From Pseudomonas sp. TH10 (GTDB lineage: Bacteria > Pseudomonadota > Gammaproteobacteria > Pseudomonadales > Pseudomonadaceae): a stretch of 49,554 nt of DNA. The notes under the pieces are model-generated. The model had not been told where the DNA came from and did no database searches. It saw nothing but the letters and a program-made list of their open reading frames with translations. Positions 1 to 11,457 of this stretch are shown here, in pieces. The position numbers and the translations under genes are program-made. The DNA is taken from the NCBI RefSeq assembly GCF_016651255.1, contig NZ_JAEKEG010000076.1, forward strand, positions 1-49,554, in the 5' to 3' direction. Numbering within the stretch: position 1 is the first letter of the stretch; each line of letters opens with the position of its first letter.

Positions 1-875
1 GGTGACCTCTGAGCGCCGTGGAGCCGGGCAATGACCAGGCGGGCTGGCTGCTCGATGGCGAGAAGTACTATTGCACCGGCACGCTGTACGCGAACTGGAT
101 TGCGGCGGTGGCCCTGGACGGCGATGATTTTGTCAGCGTGGCGGTGCCCACCGATGCGCCGGGAGTGACGGTCGAGGACGACTGGGACGGTTTCGGCCAG
201 CGCCTGACGGGCAGTGGCACTACGCGCTTCCACGGGGTGAAGGTGCCGGTCGCGCACATCGTGCGTCGTTTCAAAAAAGACGAGTTGCGCGCCGAATCGT
301 ACCTGACCGCTTTCTATCAGCTGTTCCACCTCGCCACGCTGGCCGGCATCGCCAATGCGGTGCTGCGTGACGCCACCGGGTTCGTCCAGGGCCGCACCCG
401 CGCCTTTGGCATCCCGGGGCAGTCCAGCCCCAAGGACGATCCGCTGGTGCAACGGGTGATCGGACGTTTGTCCAGCCTGGCCTATGCCGCCCGTACCCAG
501 GTGCTGGCGGTGGCGCAGGTGCTGCAGGAGGTGCATGACGCCGAGCAGGGCGGGTATGCCAGCGAGCAGCATTACACCGAGGCGGAAATTCGCGCTTATC
601 AGGCGCAGCAGATCGTGCTCGAACAAGTGCTGGAGGCCACTACCTTGCTGTTTGAAGTGGGCGGGGCCTCCGCCACCAGCGAGTCGCGACGCCTTGATCG
701 GCATTGGCGCAATGCCCGCACGCTGGCCTCGCATAACCCGGCGATCCTGCGCGAGCGTGCGCTGGGTAACTACTACCTCAACCACATCAGCCCCAACGCC
801 GCCTGGCGCCAGCTGCAGGCAGCCGATGCCGCGCAGCAGGCCGGCGGCGCCCGTGACGAAGCGAGTGCCGTATGA
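1..875 (+). CDS. DszC/SfnB-like acyl-CoA dehydrogenase-fold flavin monooxygenase, 5' partial
   Basis: This is the C-terminal part of an acyl-CoA dehydrogenase-fold protein; the N-terminus lies outside the window. The conserved tail around GGASATSESRRLDRHWRNAR is nearly the same as in the full-length paralogue at 11458-12666, and the EKYYCTGTLYANW stretch aligns with SKYYSTGSLYADW there. Members of this group (DszC, SfnB) use reduced flavin to oxidise sulfur compounds, not acyl-CoA. The clear reading frame begins at about base 6. A stop at bases 3-5 separates it from GDL in frame 1, so a small indel lies within the first 10 bases. The stop overlaps the next start (ATGA, 872-875), which indicates translational coupling. 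The substrate cannot be read from the sequence. Confidence 0.8.
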
Positions 876-2220
876 GCAAAGCATCGAGCAATACCCGTGA
901 AGGACAGATGAGCCTGGGCATGAACATCCTCGGCTTCGGCGCGCACTCGGGCGCCTGGCGTGCGGCCGAAGTGCCCGCCACGGCGTATCTGGACGTGGAG
1001 TACTACCGCAACATCGCGCGGATCTCCGAGCGCGGGTGCCTGGATGCGATCTTCCTGGCCGACGGTCCGGCGCTGGGTGGCGATGTCGCCGTCCAGCCCG
1101 CCGGGCGCCTGGAACCCACGGTGTTGCTGACCGCCGTGGCACTCGCCACCCAGCGCATCGGGGTGATCGCCACTGCGTCCAGCACCTACAACGATCCGTT
1201 CAACATCGCCCGGCGCTTCGCTTCGCTGGACCATATCAGCGGTGGGCGCGCGGCCTGGAATGTGGTGACCAATGCCGGTGACGCCGCCGCGCAGAACTTC
1301 GGTCTGGCCGGTGCGCCCTTGCACGTGGATCGCTACGCCCGCGCCGACGAATTCATCGACGTCACGGTGAAGCTGTGGGACAGCTGGGAAGAGGACGCAA
1401 TCATCGGCGATGCGCGCTCCGGGCGTTTTGCCGACCCGGCAAAAGTCCACACCATCGATTTTGTGGGCAAGCATTTCAGCGTCAAGGGCCCCTTGAACGT
1501 CCCGCGCTCGCCCCAAGGCCGGCCGGTGCTGGTGCAGGCCGGTTCGTCCGAGGGTGGCAAGGCCCTGGGCTCGCGTTACGCCGATGCGATTTTCACCACC
1601 CAGACGACCCTCGAAGACGGGCAGTTTTTCTATCAGGAAATGAAAGAACGCGCCCTCGGCTGGGGACGCAACCCGCAGTACCTGAAGATCATGCCGGGCC
1701 TGTCGACGGTGATCGGCAGTACCGAGGCCGAGGCCCATGCGCGATTTGATGAGCTCAATGCCTGGCACGGCGAACACGGCTTGCTGGAACAGGTGGCGGG
1801 GCGGGTCGGCATTGCCGCCAGCGAGCTGGATCCGGACGCGCCGCTGCCGTGGGAGCGCATTGGCGCGGTGGCGGATTTCGAGCGCGGCTCCCAGGGGTTT
1901 CTCGAGGCACAGTTGAACCTGGCGCGGCGGGAAAACCTGAGCATTCGCCAATTGTCGCGGCGCATCCTGGTAGGCCATCGGTTGCTGGTGGGCACCCCGA
2001 GCAGGTCGCCGAGACCTTGTCGCACTGGTACCTGGCGCACGCCGCAGACGGCTTCAACATCATGCCGGACATGTTCCCCTCCGGCGTCGAGATCTTCGTC
2101 GACGAGGTGGTGCCGCTGCTGCAAAAGCGCGGCCTGTTTCGTCACGAATACACCGGCAGCACCTTGCGCGAGCACCTTGGCTTGCCGTTTCCCGGTAATC
2201 AATACGCGCTGCGGGCCTGA
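872..2220 (+). CDS. NtaA/DszA/DmoA-type FMN-dependent monooxygenase (luciferase-like), frameshifted
   Basis: This is a luciferase-like, two-component FMNH2-dependent monooxygenase of about 449 residues once corrected, the usual size for NtaA/SnaA/DszA/DmoA. Family features are the N-terminal MNILGFGAHSGAWR, LDAIFLADG at about residue 60, the ASTYNDPFNIARRFASLDH block and SGGRAAWNVVTN near residue 125. Such enzymes cleave C-S or C-N bonds in desulfurisation and chelate degradation. The frame breaks at CCCC 1995-1998: one more C joins VGTP to EQVAETLSHWYL and restores the C-terminus ending at 2220. It starts inside the stop of the upstream flavin enzyme. A separate flavin reductase would be needed and is not in the window. 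Confidence 0.85.
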
Positions 2221-2258
2221 GCCTGGGCGGTTTCTCTGTTTAAACAAAAGGATGAACC

Positions 2259-3311
2259 ATGCGTTACCGTCAATTAGGCAACAGTGATCTGCAAGTCAGC
2301 GTGCTGGGCCTGGGCACCATGACCTGGGGCCACCAGAACAGTGAAAGCGATGCCCACCAGCAGATCGAGCTGGCCCTGGCCGAAGGCATCAATTTCATCG
2401 ACACCGCCGAGATGTATCCGACGCCGACCCAGGCCGAAACCTGGCGCACTACCGAGCGCTACATCGGCAGCTGGCTGGCCAACAGTGGCCGGCGCGGCGA
2501 CGTGGTGCTGGCGAGTAAAATCGCCGGTCCGGCGCGGGATCCGGCAGGGCAGAACCATATTCGCGATGGCCTCAGCCGGCATGATCGGCGCAACATCGTC
2601 GAGGCCCTGGACGGCAGCCTCAAGCGCCTGCACACCGACTACCTGGACCTGTATCAGCTGCACTGGCCCGATCGCAAGACCAACTTTTTCGGCCAGCGTG
2701 AATACCCTTACCAGGACGATGCCGAGAGCGTCGTCATCGAGGAAACCCTCACGGTGCTGGCCGAGCAGGTCAAGGCTGGCAAGGTGCGGCACATTGGCGT
2801 GTCCAACGAAACGCCCTGGGGCGTGGCCGAATTTCTCAAGCACAGCGAGCGCCTGGGGCTGCCGCGCATTGTCAGCGTGCAGAACCCCTACAGCCTGCTT
2901 AATCGCCTGTACGAGGGCGGCCTGTCGGAGTTCAGTCATCGCGAGGGCGTCGGCCTGCTGGCGTACTCGCCCCTGGCGTTTGGTGCGCTCACCGGCAAGT
3001 ACCTGGGGGGCGCACGTCCCGAAGGTTCGCGGCTGTCTTCGGTGTATCGCACCTTCAACCGGTATGACAGTGCCTCCGCGCAGGAAGCCATCGCCGGTTA
3101 TGTGCAGATCGCCAGACAGCACAACTTGAGCGCTGCGCAACTGGCGCTGGCCTATGTCATCGACAAGCCGTTCGTGGCCAGTGCCTTGACCGGGCAAACC
3201 AGCCTGGCGCAGTTGCGCGACAACCTCGGCGCGCTGGACGTCACGCTCAGTGACGAGGTGCGGGCGCAGGTCCAGGCGATCCACCAGCGAATTCCCAATC
3301 CCGCGCCGTGA
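2259..3311 (+). CDS. Tas-like NADP(H)-dependent aldo/keto reductase
   Basis: This 350-residue aldo/keto reductase matches the Tas subgroup in length and in the N-terminal MRYRQLGNSDLQVSVLGLGT. The AKR catalytic tetrad is visible: Asp48 and Tyr53 in FIDTAEMY, Lys87 in ASKIAG and His135 in YQLHW. The cofactor-binding end carries YSPLAFGALTGKY and a late TSLAQLRDNL segment. An AGG-rich site (aaaagg) precedes the ATG. It sits 38 bases after the monooxygenase and 46 bases before a permease, in the same operon. It may reduce the aldehyde or ketone left after a sulfur compound is cleaved, but that is inferred from context only. Confidence 0.85.
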   Translation: MRYRQLGNSDLQVSVLGLGTMTWGHQNSESDAHQQIELALAEGINFIDTAEMYPTPTQAETWRTTERYIGSWLANSGRRGDVVLASKIAGPARDPAGQNHIRDGLSRHDRRNIVEALDGSLKRLHTDYLDLYQLHWPDRKTNFFGQREYPYQDDAESVVIEETLTVLAEQVKAGKVRHIGVSNETPWGVAEFLKHSERLGLPRIVSVQNPYSLLNRLYEGGLSEFSHREGVGLLAYSPLAFGALTGKYLGGARPEGSRLSSVYRTFNRYDSASAQEAIAGYVQIARQHNLSAAQLALAYVIDKPFVASALTGQTSLAQLRDNLGALDVTLSDEVRAQVQAIHQRIPNPAP

Positions 3312-3357
3312 CCCGAGGCGCACGCAGATTGACTTGGCTCGACAAAAGGAAAGGTGA

Positions 3358-4245
3358 ATGGCGCAGACACTTGCGACGGTGATTGTGGGACCGGCAGCGG
3401 GCGAGGGTGGTTATCGGCCGCTGCGCCTGGCCAGGCTCGGCCAGGTGCGCCCGGGTCTGTGGCTGGCCGGGCTGTTCGTGCTGCTGTTGCTCCTGGCGGC
3501 GGCGATTCCGGGGGCGCTGGCGCCGTTCGACCCGCTTGACGCGTCGGCCCGCCTGGCGTTTCAGCCACCCAGCGAGCTGCATTGGCTGGGCACCGATGAA
3601 AATGGCCGGGATGTCCTCAGCCGGTTGATTCACGGGGTGCGCTCGTCGTTGTTCATGGGCCTGGCCGCCACCGCGCTGGGCCTGTCCTGGGGCGCGGTAC
3701 TGGGCCTGGCGTCGGGGCTTGGGCCGCGCTGGCTGGACGCGGCGCTGATGCGCGGCATTGATGTGCTGCTGGCGTTTCCGGACCTGTTGCTGGCCCTGGT
3801 GATCATCACGTTTTTCGGCCAGGGCACGGCCAACCTGATCCTCGCGGTGGGCATTGCCGGGGTGCCCCGTTATGCCCGGCTGGTGCGCGCGCAGACGCTC
3901 AATGTGCGCCATGCCGGTTATGTCGAAGCGGCGGTGACCCTCGGCCAGTCGCAGCTGGCGGTGGTGCTGCGGCATGTGCTGCCGAATGCGTTCAAGCCGG
4001 TGCTGATCCTCGCCACCATTGGCATTGGCGGGACCATTACCGCCGGAGCCGCCCTGAGCTTCCTCGGCTTTGGCGCGCCGCCGCCCGCGCCGGAGTGGGG
4101 CGCGATGATGGCGATCGGGCGCAGCTTCCTGGCGAATGCACCGTGGCTGGTGGCCTGGCCGGCATTGATCATCACCCTCACCGTCGTCTCCATCAGTGCC
4201 ATCGGCCGCGAACTGCTGCGTCGCAGCGAAGGAAAACCGCTATGA
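3358..4245 (+). CDS. Oligopeptide/nickel-type ABC transporter permease (DppC-like)
   Basis: This 295-residue inner-membrane permease belongs to the DppC/OppC family. It has the N-terminal TM helix followed by the family signature HWLGTDENGRDVLSRLIHG (about residues 77-95), five further TM segments, and the cytoplasmic EAA loop EAAVTLGQSQLAVVLRHVLPN. The C-terminal half carries the conserved GAALSFLGFGAPPPAPEWG. The stop overlaps the start of the ATPase gene (ATGA at 4242-4245). No DppB-type partner or binding protein for this copy is present in the window. They are probably encoded just upstream of base 1, because the second transporter (6192-11433) has its own complete set. Confidence 0.9.
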   Translation: MAQTLATVIVGPAAGEGGYRPLRLARLGQVRPGLWLAGLFVLLLLLAAAIPGALAPFDPLDASARLAFQPPSELHWLGTDENGRDVLSRLIHGVRSSLFMGLAATALGLSWGAVLGLASGLGPRWLDAALMRGIDVLLAFPDLLLALVIITFFGQGTANLILAVGIAGVPRYARLVRAQTLNVRHAGYVEAAVTLGQSQLAVVLRHVLPNAFKPVLILATIGIGGTITAGAALSFLGFGAPPPAPEWGAMMAIGRSFLANAPWLVAWPALIITLTVVSISAIGRELLRRSEGKPL

Positions 4246-5899
4246 ATGCAAACATCCAGGCCCTCGGCCCGTTGGTTGATATCCGCGACCTGACCGTACG
4301 ATTCGGCCAGGCGCAACCGGTGCTGCATGGCGTGAGCCTGCAATTGCATCGTGGTGAATGCCTGGCGTTGGTGGGCGAATCGGGCTCGGGCAAAGCGTGA
4401 CCGCGCGGACCCTGGCCGGGCTCACCGGCCGGGGCGCGCAGGTACATGCTGCCAAACTGGCGTTCCAGGGCATCGACCTGCGGCAGCTGCACGAGCGCGA
4501 CTGGCAGCGCTTGCGCGGGGCGAGTATCGGCTTTGTCATGCAGGACGCGCTGGGTGCACTGGACCCGTTGCGTCGGGTGGGCGCCGAGGTCGAAGAGCCG
4601 CTGCAGCTGCACACGGCATTGGGCCTGGAAGCGCGCCGGCTGCGAGTGCTGGAGCTGCTGCGCGATGTCGGCGTACCCGAGCCGGAGCTGCGCGCCCGCC
4701 AGTACCCTTGGCAGTTGTCCGGCGGCTTGCGGCAACGGGCGTTGATTGCCTCGGCCATCGCCTGCAATCCACGGCTGATCATTGCCGACGAGCCCACCAC
4801 GGCCCTGGACGCCACGGTGCAGGCCCAGGTTATCGCCCTGCTGGAAAGCCTGCGCGGCGCGGACAACGCGCTGTTGATGGTCAGTCACGACCTGTCCGTG
4901 GTCTCGCGCCTGGCGGATCGGGTGGCGGTGATGCGCCATGGAGTCATCGTCGAGCAGGGCACTGCCGAGCAGGTGCTGCAGGATCCGCAGCATGGGTACA
5001 CCCAGTCCCTGCTGCGGGCCGCCAGGGCGGTGCACTTCCAGCCGGCGCGCAGGTTGCTCGCGGTGGTGGAGCCCGAGCTTGAACCCCAGGGCGAGGTGTT
5101 GCTTGAAGCTCGCAGCCTGAGCAAATCCTTTATTGGCCCGGACCAGCGTCGGCGTACGGTGCTGGACCAGGTGTCGTTGCAGCTTCGTCGCGGCGAGACC
5201 CTGGGCATCGTCGGGGAGTCGGGTTCGGGCAAGACGACCTTGACCCGCCTGATCCTCGGGCTGGAAAGCGCCGACGCGGGCGATGTCTGGATCAACGGGC
5301 AGCGCTGGGCGGCACTCGATGCCAGGCAAAAGCGCCAGGCGCGGCGTGCGGTACAGGTGGTGTTCCAGGACTCGCTGAACTCCTTCGATCCACGTTACAC
5401 CGTGCAGCGGGTATTGTTCGAGGCGCTGGCCGTGGCGGGCCTGCCGCGCCGGGACTGGCGCAAGCGGGCCGTGGAGTTGCTCGATCTGGTTCGCCTCGAT
5501 ACCAGCCTGTTGGCACGTCGGCCGATTGAGCTGTCCGGCGGACAGCGCCAGCGCATCGCAATCGCCCGGGCGCTGGCGTCGCAACCGCAGATTCTGATCT
5601 GCGATGAACCGGTGTCGGCGCTGGACGTGTCGGTGCAGGCGCAGATTCTCGAGCTGCTCGACGACCTCAAGCGGCGCCTGGGACTGGCCTGCCTGTTCAT
5701 CTCCCATGACTTGGGGGTGATCAATCACGTCAGCGAGCGGGTGCTGGTGATGAAGGACGGCGTGGTGGTCGAGTCCGGCTCGGTGCGCACCGTGTTCGAC
5801 CGCCCCGCACATGCCTACACCCGGGCACTGATCGACGCGATCCCGACCCTGGAAGCCGAACGCGCGCCTGTGGCGTTCTATCTGCAACTGGCGATTTGA
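4242..5899 (+). CDS. Fused dual-domain ABC ATPase (DppD-DppF type), frameshifted
   Basis: Two oligopeptide-type ATPase domains are fused in one protein of about 552 residues. The first has Walker A GESGSGKS, signature LSGGLRQRALIAS and Walker B LIIADEPTTALD. The second has GESGSGKTT, LSGGQRQRIAIAR and ILICDEPVSALD. The frame breaks at AAA 4392-4394 in the first Walker A. The paralogue at 9721 has AAAA at the same place (GGCAAAAGCGT), so a lost A is the simplest explanation. The start overlaps the permease stop, and it would energise the permease at 3358-4245. The divergent C-terminus ends FYLQLAI where the paralogue ends LWKIAI. Confidence 0.88.
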
Positions 5900-5938
5900 G
5901 CCGAGGGTCCGGCACTTTCAGATGTACCAGGATCCAGA

Positions 5939-6029
5939 CTGTGGGAGCTGGCTTGCCTGCGAAGGCGGGCTGGCATCCGCCATTGTTGTCGACTGGCACG
6001 CCGCATCGCGAGCAGGCTCACTCCTGCAT
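5939..6029. repeat. REP pair (GTGGGAGC / GCGAGCAGGCTC type)
   Basis: Two facing REP-like half-sites lie here: TGTGGGAGCTGGCTTGCCTG at the left and ATCGCGAGCAGGCTCACTCC at the right. They are separated by about 50 bases and can fold into one long imperfect hairpin. This is a common Pseudomonas intergenic repeat. It fills most of the 292-base gap between the ATPase gene and the binding-protein gene, and so separates two transcription units or modulates readthrough. No open reading frame is visible in the gap. Confidence 0.75.
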
Positions 6030-6139
6030 TACTGACAGCAACTGTTGGCCCATCAACAGCTGCTGGGCACATTGTTCTTTCTGGCCTTGCTCAGAGGCCC
6101 GATTCGCGCCGGAAACCCCCTGTTTACTGCCGAAAAATC

Positions 6140-6156
6140 CCGGCATGCCTTGTGCA
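6140..6156 (+). promoter_or_regulatory. Weak candidate sigma-54 (-24/-12) promoter
   Basis: CCGGCATGCCTTGTGCA has the invariant GG and GC doublets of a sigma-54 promoter at the correct 10-base spacing, with four mismatches to YTGGCACGRNNNTTGCW. It lies 36 bases before the ATG of the binding-protein gene. A sigma-70 reading (TTGTGC, 17 bases, ACTATA) overlaps it, so the call is tentative. Confidence 0.35.
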
Positions 6157-6191
6157 ATAGCCCTGTTCCCGGACTATAGGCATCAGGACCC

Positions 6192-7877
6192 ATGCGATTA
6201 CTTGCCCCTTATTTGCGACCTTACGACCGCCGATCCAGCTTGTCGCTCAAGCATTTGCCCCTCCTTGGATTCGCTGCGATGTGCGGCCTGTTGATGGGTT
6301 GCGACCAGGTTCAATCCGCTGTTGCCCGCAGCGATCAGCCGGTCAGCGGCGGGACCCTGGTGTACGCCACTGACCGCGAACCCACCTGCCTTGATCCCCA
6401 TGTGGGCGGGGACATGCCGCAAGTGTTCGTCGCGCAGCAGTACCTCGACTCCCTGGTGTCGATGGATGAAGGAGGCCGCATCGGGCCCTGGCTGGCCAAG
6501 CGCTGGGAGGTCTCCGCCGATGGCCTGGCGTACACCTTCCACCTGCGCGATGACGTGCGCTTCACCGACGGCACACCGTTCGATGCGACAGCGGTCAAGG
6601 CCAACCTCGATCACATGGCCAACCCGAAGACCCAGTCCAGTACTGCGGGCGGCTACATCCGCCAGTACCGCAGCACCGACGTGGTGGATGCGCACACCGC
6701 GGTCGTGCACCTCGCCACACCCTATGCTGCATTCCTGGAGGTGCTGGCCCAAGGGTTTCTCGGTATCCAGTCGCCCACGGCACTGGCGCGGCCGCGTGAT
6801 GTGAACTGCGAAAGCCCGGTGGGCAGCGGGCCGTTCAAGGTGGTGCGCTGGGACCGCCAGAGCCAGGTCGAGCTGGTACGCAATGCCGATTACAACTGGG
6901 CGCCGCCCACCGCCAAGCACCAGGGCCCGGCGTGGCTCGAGCGTATCGTGTGGAAATTCATTCAGGAGCCGTCGGTGCGTTTTGCTTCGCTGCAAGCCGG
7001 CGAGGTGGATGTGATCGAGGCGCTGCCGCCCGAATCCCATGAAGCCGCCCGGCGCAATCCGGACCTGGCGCTGATCATCGCCCAGCGTCCGGGCAACCCC
7101 ACCAATGGCACGCTGAACATCACCCGCGCGCCGTTCAATGACCTGAAAGTACGCGAGGCGTTTGTGCGCAGTGCCGATGTCGAGGGGGCGTTGAAGAGCG
7201 TTTACTTCAATGAGTTTCCCCGGGCAGGGGGCCCGCTCAGTTCGGCCACGCGTTTCTACAGCCCGGACTTCCAGCATGCCCAGGATTACCAACCGGCCAG
7301 GGCCGCGCGGCTGCTGGACGAAGCCGGCTGGACCACGCGCGATGCCGAGGGCTATCGCACCCGTGACGGCAAGCGCTTGCAGGTACGCGTGATCATGGGC
7401 AACCGCACGCCGCCCTCGGAATACACCCTGTGGGAGCAGGTGCAAGCAACCACGCGCCTGGCCGGCTTCGAGCTGATCGTCGAGCAAATGAGCGACGTGC
7501 AGAGCACCAAGCGCCAGGCTGACTGGGATTACGACATCCGTCTGGGCTACTGGAACACCAACACCGCCGACGTGCTGCGGATCATCTTCGGCGCCGATTT
7601 CATCAGCCCGGCCGGTGTCGGTGGCTATCACCAGAACACCGCCGGCTACACCGATCCGGTGTTCGAAGGCCTGGTGCAGGGCGCCTTGACCACCCAGGAC
7701 GCCGAACAGCGCCGGGCGTTGTATTACCAGGCACAGCAGCTGGCTTCCAGTCAGTACCTGCAACTGACCACCTACCCGCAGAGCTCGCGCCTGGGCATCT
7801 ACAAGACCACCCAGGGCGTGCGCCTGGAGCCTTCCCTGGCAGTGACCTACCTCTATGACGCATGGGTGAACAAATGA
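6192..7877 (+). CDS. Family 5 extracellular solute-binding lipoprotein of ABC importer
   Basis: This 561-residue protein is a DppA/OppA-type (SBP_bac_5) binding protein. An unusually long N-terminal stretch of about 20 residues precedes the hydrophobic segment, and a lipobox LLMGC puts the lipidated cysteine at residue 37, so it would be anchored in the periplasm. Family markers are GGTLVYATDREP near residue 54, PWLAKRWEVSADGLAYTFHLRDDVRFTDGTPFDA (residues about 98-135, given in part) and NNRTPP-like late loops. It starts the second complete importer: its stop overlaps the DppB-type permease start (ATGA, 7874-7877). The ligand is unknown; neighbouring flavin enzymes suggest an organosulfur compound. 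Confidence 0.88.
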   Translation: MRLLAPYLRPYDRRSSLSLKHLPLLGFAAMCGLLMGCDQVQSAVARSDQPVSGGTLVYATDREPTCLDPHVGGDMPQVFVAQQYLDSLVSMDEGGRIGPWLAKRWEVSADGLAYTFHLRDDVRFTDGTPFDATAVKANLDHMANPKTQSSTAGGYIRQYRSTDVVDAHTAVVHLATPYAAFLEVLAQGFLGIQSPTALARPRDVNCESPVGSGPFKVVRWDRQSQVELVRNADYNWAPPTAKHQGPAWLERIVWKFIQEPSVRFASLQAGEVDVIEALPPESHEAARRNPDLALIIAQRPGNPTNGTLNITRAPFNDLKVREAFVRSADVEGALKSVYFNEFPRAGGPLSSATRFYSPDFQHAQDYQPARAARLLDEAGWTTRDAEGYRTRDGKRLQVRVIMGNRTPPSEYTLWEQVQATTRLAGFELIVEQMSDVQSTKRQADWDYDIRLGYWNTNTADVLRIIFGADFISPAGVGGYHQNTAGYTDPVFEGLVQGALTTQDAEQRRALYYQAQQLASSQYLQLTTYPQSSRLGIYKTTQGVRLEPSLAVTYLYDAWVNK

Positions 7878-8865
7878 CGAGTGAAACCCTGGCCACTGAA
7901 CGGCCCAACCCGCGCCGCGAGCGCCTGGTTCGCCTGGGTCGGCGTGCCCTGTGGCGCCTGCTGGGAGGCGTGCTGGTGCTGTGGGCGGTCGCCACGCTGA
8001 CGTTTTTCGCCCTGCGCCTGATGCCGGGGACCCGGTGCTGGCGATCCTGGGCGGGCCGAGTGGCAATCCAACCGCAGAAACCATTGCCGAGGCCAAACGC
8101 GAATATGGCCTGGACAAGCCCCTGGCGGTGCAATACGTGCTGTACCTGGGGCGGTTGGTCCAGGGCGACCTGGGCGTGTCCTATTCCCAGCATTTGCCAG
8201 TCACCCGGGTGCTCGCCGAGCAGTCATGGCCGACGCTGGAACTGACCATCACTTCGCTGTTGCTGGCCTGGGTGTTGGTGCTGGCACTCACCGTGCTGAC
8301 GGCGGGACGCCGGCGCTGGGTGTCGAGCCTGGCTTCCCTGGCCGAAACGCTGTCGGCGGCGCTGCCGCATTTCTGGCTGGGGATCCTGTTGCTGGCGGTG
8401 TTCGCCTTCGGCCTGCGCCTGTTCCCGCCAGCCGGCAGCGATGGCTGGCGCACGCTGGTGTTGCCGTCGGTGGCGCTGGCCATTCCGCTGGCCGGATTTA
8501 TCGCCCAGGTCACCCGCGAGTCGCTGGAAATGACCCTGGATCAACCTTTCGTGCTCACCGCCCGCACCCGTGGCCTGAGCGACACGGCAGTGCGTTTCAG
8601 GCACGCATTGCGCCACGCGGTGCTGCCCGGCATCTCGTTGTCGGGCTGGGCCATTGGCGCCCTGATCAGCGGCGCGGTGGTCATCGAGGTGATCTTTTCC
8701 CGCAAGGGCCTGGGTCGCCAGTTGTACCAGGCAGTGCAGGCTCAGGACCTGCCGCTGACCATCGGCATCAGCCTGGTGGTCGCCGCCGGATACGTCCTGG
8801 CCAACATCCTCGTCGACCTGCTGTACCTGTGGGTCGACCCGCGCCAACAGGAGCAGTCGGCATGA
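7874..8865 (+). CDS. Oligopeptide-type ABC permease (DppB-like), frameshifted
   Basis: This is the DppB/OppB-type permease of the second importer, about 330 residues when corrected. The N-terminal TM is followed by FALRLMPGDPV, the standard DppB motif, but the frame breaks inside it at GGGG 8026-8029. One more G restores PGDPVLAILGG and the rest of the protein. The middle carries GLDKPLAVQYVLYL and QGDLGVSY, and the C-terminal half the EAA loop TARTRGLSDTAVRFRHALRH followed by GAVVIEVIFSRKGLGR. The start is taken at 7874 because it overlaps the binding-protein stop; an in-frame ATG at 7862 would add four residues. The stop overlaps the next permease start. Confidence 0.88.
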
Positions 8866-9720
8866 GTGAACTCACCCTCGAAGCACCGCTGCCCGGCACT
8901 CGGGTGCAGCGTAGTGCAGGCAAGTGGCGCCTTGGGCCGTTACTGGCTTTCAGCTTTCTCGCCTTCCTGATTATCGCGGCACTGTTGCCGCAGTGGTTCG
9001 CCCACAGCGATCCGTTGGCGATCGTGCCGCACGATGCCTTCCATCCGCCCGGTTGGGCGCACTGGTTCGGCACCGATCAATCCGGGCGCGACATCTTTTC
9101 CCGGGTGATCCACGGCACCCGGCAGTCGCTGTTCATTGGCCTGGCCGCCACCGCCCTGGCGATGAGCATTGCCATCGTCCTCGGTCTGCTCGGCGGCCTG
9201 GGGGCGCTTACCTGGATCGCGGCGTCGGCTGGTTGCTGGAAATTCTCTTTGCGTTCCCCAGCCTGATCCTTGCGCTGCTGTTCGTGGCGGTGTTCGGCAG
9301 CGGCATTGGCCCGCTGATCGTGGCCACCGGGTTGGGCGGGGCGCCTGGCTATGCGCGAATGGTCCGCGGCCAGGTGCTGGCGGTGCGCAATGCCGGGTAC
9401 ATCGAGGCGGCCAAAGCCCTTGGCCATCCACCCCTGCGAATCATCACGCGCCAGCTGCTGCCCAACGCCATGCGCCCGCTGATCGTCACGCTGACCATGG
9501 GCGTCGGCCAGGCCATCGTCTGGGCGTCCGCCTTGAGCTTCCTCGGCCTTGGCGCCCGGCCACCGGCGCCGGAGTGGGGGACGATGCTGTCGATGGGCCG
9601 CGATTTCATTGCCAATGCCTGGTGGCTGACGTTCTTCCCCGGGCTGTTCATCGTGCTGACCACGCTGTCGACCACGGTCGCTGGCCGTTACCTGCAACAA
9701 CGCCTGGAGGGCCGTCTGAC

Positions 9721-9724
<4 letters not shown>
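8862..9724 (+). CDS. Oligopeptide-type ABC permease (DppC-like), frameshifted
   Basis: This is the DppC-type partner of the permease at 7874-8865, about 287 residues once corrected. It shows the HWFGTDQSGRDIFSRVIHGT signature and the EAA loop EAAKALGHPPLRIITRQLLP, then SFLGLGARPPAPEWG, closely matching the paralogue at 3358-4245. The frame breaks at GGGGG 9200-9204. A sixth G gives GLGGAYLDRGVGWLLEILFA, the expected continuation into the third TM region. Start and stop both overlap neighbours by four bases, so the importer genes form a tightly coupled unit. Confidence 0.88.
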
Positions 9725-11433
<1,709 letters not shown>

Positions 11434-11457
11434 GCTCGACTTGAACAAGGAATCGCC

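Noticed and set aside
773..1978. 401-residue open frame on the minus strand
   Set aside because: Antisense shadow of the flavin monooxygenase in high-GC DNA; no motif, and the + frame has clear family residues.
4193..5887. 564-residue open frame on the minus strand
   Set aside because: Antisense to the fused ATPase, His/Gln/Arg-rich composition typical of shadows.
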